Positions 61,674 to 64,000 of a stretch of DNA of 64,000 nt are shown here, piece after piece. Made by a program: the position numbers and the translations under genes. The DNA lies in assembly GCF_023277745.1 (NCBI RefSeq), contig NZ_CP086322.1, positions 4,092,001 through 4,156,000 on the forward strand, given 5' to 3'. A model generated the notes under the pieces. That model saw only the letters and a list, made by a program, of their open reading frames with translations. It ran no database searches and was not told where the DNA came from. The stretch is from Streptomyces halobius. GTDB lineage: Bacteria; Actinomycetota; Actinomycetes; Streptomycetales; Streptomycetaceae. The first letter of the stretch is position 1, and every line of letters starts with the position of its first letter.

Positions 61674-63239
61674 TCAAACTGCGACTGGGGCGCAGGAACC
61701 GAACCCGCGCCCCGGCCGGTGGGGGTGTCGGCGGAGAAGGGTGAAGCGTGCCCGACCGTACATCTGCCGCGCGATCAGCTTGGTCTTGGTGTTGACGCCT
61801 TCGGTTCCGCCGTTGTGGTGCGGGAGTGTGAACGCGGCGATCACAGCGTCGCGGTCTCGCTCCAGCCCCCGGGTGAAGGCGTGCAGATGTGGCAGATCGA
61901 CTGCGCGGACCTGGGCGATCCAGAGCTCGAACGTGTCGGCATTTCCCGGGTGCGGCTTCAGAAGCTGGGCGAAGGCCCCGATACGGACGGTCGGTTGGGC
62001 CAACTCGGGGCAGGCGGCGGTGAGCCGGACCAGGACATCGTGATACTCGGCCTTGAGGTTGTCGGGCCCGGTGAGCAGCATCCGGGCGCATCTGCGCGCA
62101 GGGATGTGACTGGGTCGGCGTCCGCGCAGCCTTGGTCGATGTACTTGTGCAGGAGGTTGAGACAGCCGTGAACCCGAGGGCCTTGTCTCTTCGAAGAGGT
62201 GCAGGACGGGGCTGGCGGGGTCTTCGGCCCGGCGATTGCGCAGGTGCTCGCGGTAGGGATCGACAAGGCTGGCACGGTACTTGGGGATGCGGAGCATCGG
62301 CTCGGGCTGATCGGCACGGGCATAGCGCTTGACGGTGTTCAAGGCCAGTTGCGGGCGGCGGGCGCATTCGAGCAGGCCCACGCCCTGGTCGAGCAGGTCG
62401 TGGACCTGGTGCCAGCGCTCCGGGGTGGTCTGTGCGCGGGGCCCGTCGTACAGGGGCGCGTCCAGCACGGTGGCCCGGCAGTTGCTGTGCGCCTTCACCT
62501 CGCTCAGGGCGGCTTCGCACAGGTTGTGCCACAGATGCCAGCGGTCAGCGACCTGCACCGCGTCGGGCAGGGCTCGGCGGATGGCCTCGGCGTGGGTGGC
62601 CGAGCCGTCACGGCACACGACCTCGACGCCCGGATGGGACGCAGCCACGCCTGAAGGGTGTCGGCTGTGCGGTCGGGCAGCACGTCGATCCGCTCATGGG
62701 TCTCGGCGTCGATCACCACGGTGGCATAGCGATGCCGCCGGCGCAGAGCAAAATCGTCGACGCCGATCACGCGGGGCACCCGCCCGGTGGGCAACGGGAT
62801 GCGCAACAGGGCGCGCAGGGCAGTGTGACGCGACAAGCCCACCGCGAGTATCGCCAGCAAACGTGCCCCCGCCCGGCCAGCCAACTCCTTGACCCGGCCT
62901 TGGCTTGCCTGGTCAGACGGTTTGTGCGTCGCTGGTACTGCTCCAGCACCCCGGGCACCTGCTCGCGGAAGGTGTGGCGGCAGCCGCGCGTGGGACACAC
63001 CAGACGTCGCACCTGCACACGGACCACCACCCGCCGCCCATCCACTGGAACGTCGGCCACGGTCCGCAGATGATAGCCATGCACGCGCCCGGACAACGCC
63101 CCGCAGCCCGGGCACGGCACAGAGTCCTCCGGTGTCCGAGCCGCACCAGGATCCGCTCCCCTTCGTCGACCACATCCTCGATGGCCAGGGGCCCAAGCCT
63201 CGAAAACACCGCACTCACAAGCTCGTTGGCATCTCGCAC
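61674..63239 (-). pseudogene. Frameshifted ISL3-family transposase
   Basis: The pieces follow the order of an ISL3 transposase but in at least three frames: N-terminal [20 protein letters not shown]; zinc-finger region [20 protein letters not shown] and [40 protein letters not shown] (first catalytic Asp); [20 protein letters not shown] (second Asp) and [16 protein letters not shown]; then the C-terminal HNGGTEGVNTKTKLIARQMY with the catalytic Glu. The enzyme is inactive. I could not identify the terminal inverted repeats, so the boundaries are those of the coding remnant. Confidence 0.88.
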
Positions 63240-63317
63240 GCGAGTTGTCAACGACACCGACAACGCTCCGTCACCACCGAAAGTGAGACGGGGCCGTTGT
63301 TTAGACACTCCCGTCTC

Positions 63318-63453
63318 AGCCACAGCCCTGGACCCGACCAGCCGACTCACCGTCGGCGAGTGGCTGGTCATGTGCCTGGCGGACAAGAAGGGGCGGCAGA
63401 GCGCCATCAGCCGCGATGAGAGCAGCATGCGCCTCCAAGGAATCCGGAGCTGA
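63318..63453 (+). pseudogene. Possible N-terminal fragment of a tyrosine integrase
   Basis: DPTSRLTVGEWLVMCLADKK followed by GRQSAISRDESSMRLQ resembles the start of the core-binding domain (TVGEWL-type) of Streptomyces phage or plasmid integrases, then ends at a stop. It is about 40 residues long. The adjacent frame to 63586 encodes an acidic tail (EDEESGVEAVADGTGEFAAE) that could be the end of another lost gene. Confidence 0.35.
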
Positions 63454-63593
63454 AGACGAGGAATCCGGGGTCGAAGCCGTAGCGGACGGTACCGGGGAGT
63501 TCGCAGCTGAGCGCGACTCTGGTGCCCCATCCGCTCACGCTCCGCGCACGCAAACGGCCCCGGACGAGGAGTCCGAGGCCGAATAGCCCGCCT

Positions 63594-63614
63594 ACCTGGG
63601 GAGAGACCCCAGGT
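63594..63614. terminator. Hairpin next to the tRNA-Thr half
   Basis: ACCTGGGG-AGAGA-CCCCAGGT, a perfect 8-bp stem. Confidence 0.55.
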
Positions 63615-63630
63615 CAGCGCGGCGTACGGA

Positions 63631-63674
63631 GAGCCCCCTGTCGGATTCGAACCGACGACCTTCGCTTTACAAGC
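63631..63674 (-). other. 3' half of tRNA-Thr(UGU): probable attachment site
   Basis: The minus strand reads GCTTGTAAAGCGAAGGTCGT then CGGTTCGAATCCGACAGGGG and GCTC: anticodon UGU, part of the anticodon stem, a perfect T-arm (GTCGG-TTCGAAT-CCGAC) and the acceptor 3' strand. The sequence on the 5' side does not supply a D-arm or the matching acceptor strand. This is what remains when an element integrates by a tyrosine integrase into the 3' end of a tRNA gene. Confidence 0.7.
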
Positions 63675-63696
63675 ATGTTGGATCTTGCTTCCGTGA

Positions 63697-63936
63697 TCAA
63701 GGGAGCCGCAGTGCGTTCGACCAGGCCAGAGGCGTATCGATGCAGGTCAGGGGCTTGTTCCGGCGGTAGTGGACCCTCACGCCAAGAGTAGTTCTTACCG
63801 GATGCTTCCCGATCCTTCCCTGGCTGTTCTTAGGCTTCTGTCCCCCGTCTGTCCCCCGAGCGTCCCCCGAGACCCTCCACCTGGCCCTCCACATGATCAG
63901 CCGCATCAAAGCCGCAGGTAACCCATTGCTAAGCAA
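63697..63936 (-). pseudogene. Possible C-terminal remnant of an integrase-like gene
   Basis: A 79-codon frame with RWRVSGDARGTDGGQKPKNS followed by a basic tail (HPVRTTLGVRVHYRRNKPLT). RGTDGGQ-type tails occur at the end of some Streptomyces tyrosine integrases. Repeats of GTCCCCCG lie at about 63840-63875. Its place next to the tRNA half supports an element end; evidence is weak. To the window end (64000) nothing else is recognised. Confidence 0.35.
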
Positions 63937-64000
63937 TCGACTGACTACCGCTCAGGGTTCGTGCCGCTCAGAGACAGCCTGGGGCCGAAGCGCAGCCACT

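Overview
The window is very GC-rich, with strong third-position GC bias, GTG and ATG starts, and a gene set typical of Streptomyces: futalosine menaquinone genes, DasR-type sites beside nagKA, a BldD-type site beside a CdgB-like diguanylate cyclase, GroEL with CIRCE, and many actinobacterial DUFs. Most of it reads as conserved chromosomal core. From memory, not from a search, the order resembles the mqnB/mqnD to groEL2 to nagKA to cdgB to terD neighbourhood of Streptomyces coelicolor.

Layout. 0-6 kb: end of a DUF2771-type gene, mqnB (with an internal 78-bp tandem duplication), mqnD, a cold-shock protein, a HAD phosphatase, a decayed siderophore-uptake locus still preceded by an iron-box-like site, and a membrane protein. 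5.9-6.7 kb: a gene-free block of opposed repeat units. 6.7-13.2 kb: an XPB-associated WYL-ended protein and XPB helicase, separated by a decayed insertion (broken XRE regulator, tRNA-like sequence, broken serine recombinase). 13.4-18.8 kb: GT87 transferase, HelD-like helicase, CutC. 19-21.4 kb: an unusual cassette of a cytosolic protein, an overlapping membrane protein and a binding-protein-like lipoprotein. The first two share a motif resembling bacterial amyloid-signalling sequences. 21.7-28.9 kb: HD protein, chloramphenicol-type MFS exporter, DUF4031 pair, then an RpiR regulator, murQ and a MurNAc-type PTS IIBC.

29-35.5 kb: two VOC proteins divergent from a TetR regulator; groEL with two CIRCE-like elements; cspA; then a SAM-riboswitch-controlled thrC and a MoaD/ThiS sulfur carrier that ends Gly-Gly-Cys. 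35.6-39.6 kb: gpgS, otsA and otsB (compatible-solute sugar metabolism) and DUF3263. 39.7-44.6 kb: a sugar-binding lipoprotein divergent from nagK-nagA and a PfkB kinase, with two DasR-like sites between. 44.8-51.5 kb: CBM35-like membrane protein, CdgB, flavin reductase, ArfB, TerD, and a small XRE regulator divergent from a second-type methionine aminopeptidase across a perfect 34-bp palindrome. 51.8-56.2 kb: SGNH esterase, a hypothetical, a pentapeptide protein, an Xaa-Pro peptidase.

From about 56.2 kb to the end the content turns accessory: a PP2C/SpoIIE phosphatase, YjbQ, small unknowns, two divergent DUF5994 paralogues, a frameshifted ISL3 transposase, integrase-like scraps, and the 3' half of a tRNA-Thr that looks like an attachment site.

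A pattern running through the window is short tandem duplication that starts at or spans the stop codon of a gene (mqnD, XPB, helD, the cassette membrane gene, nagA, terD, the SGNH esterase).
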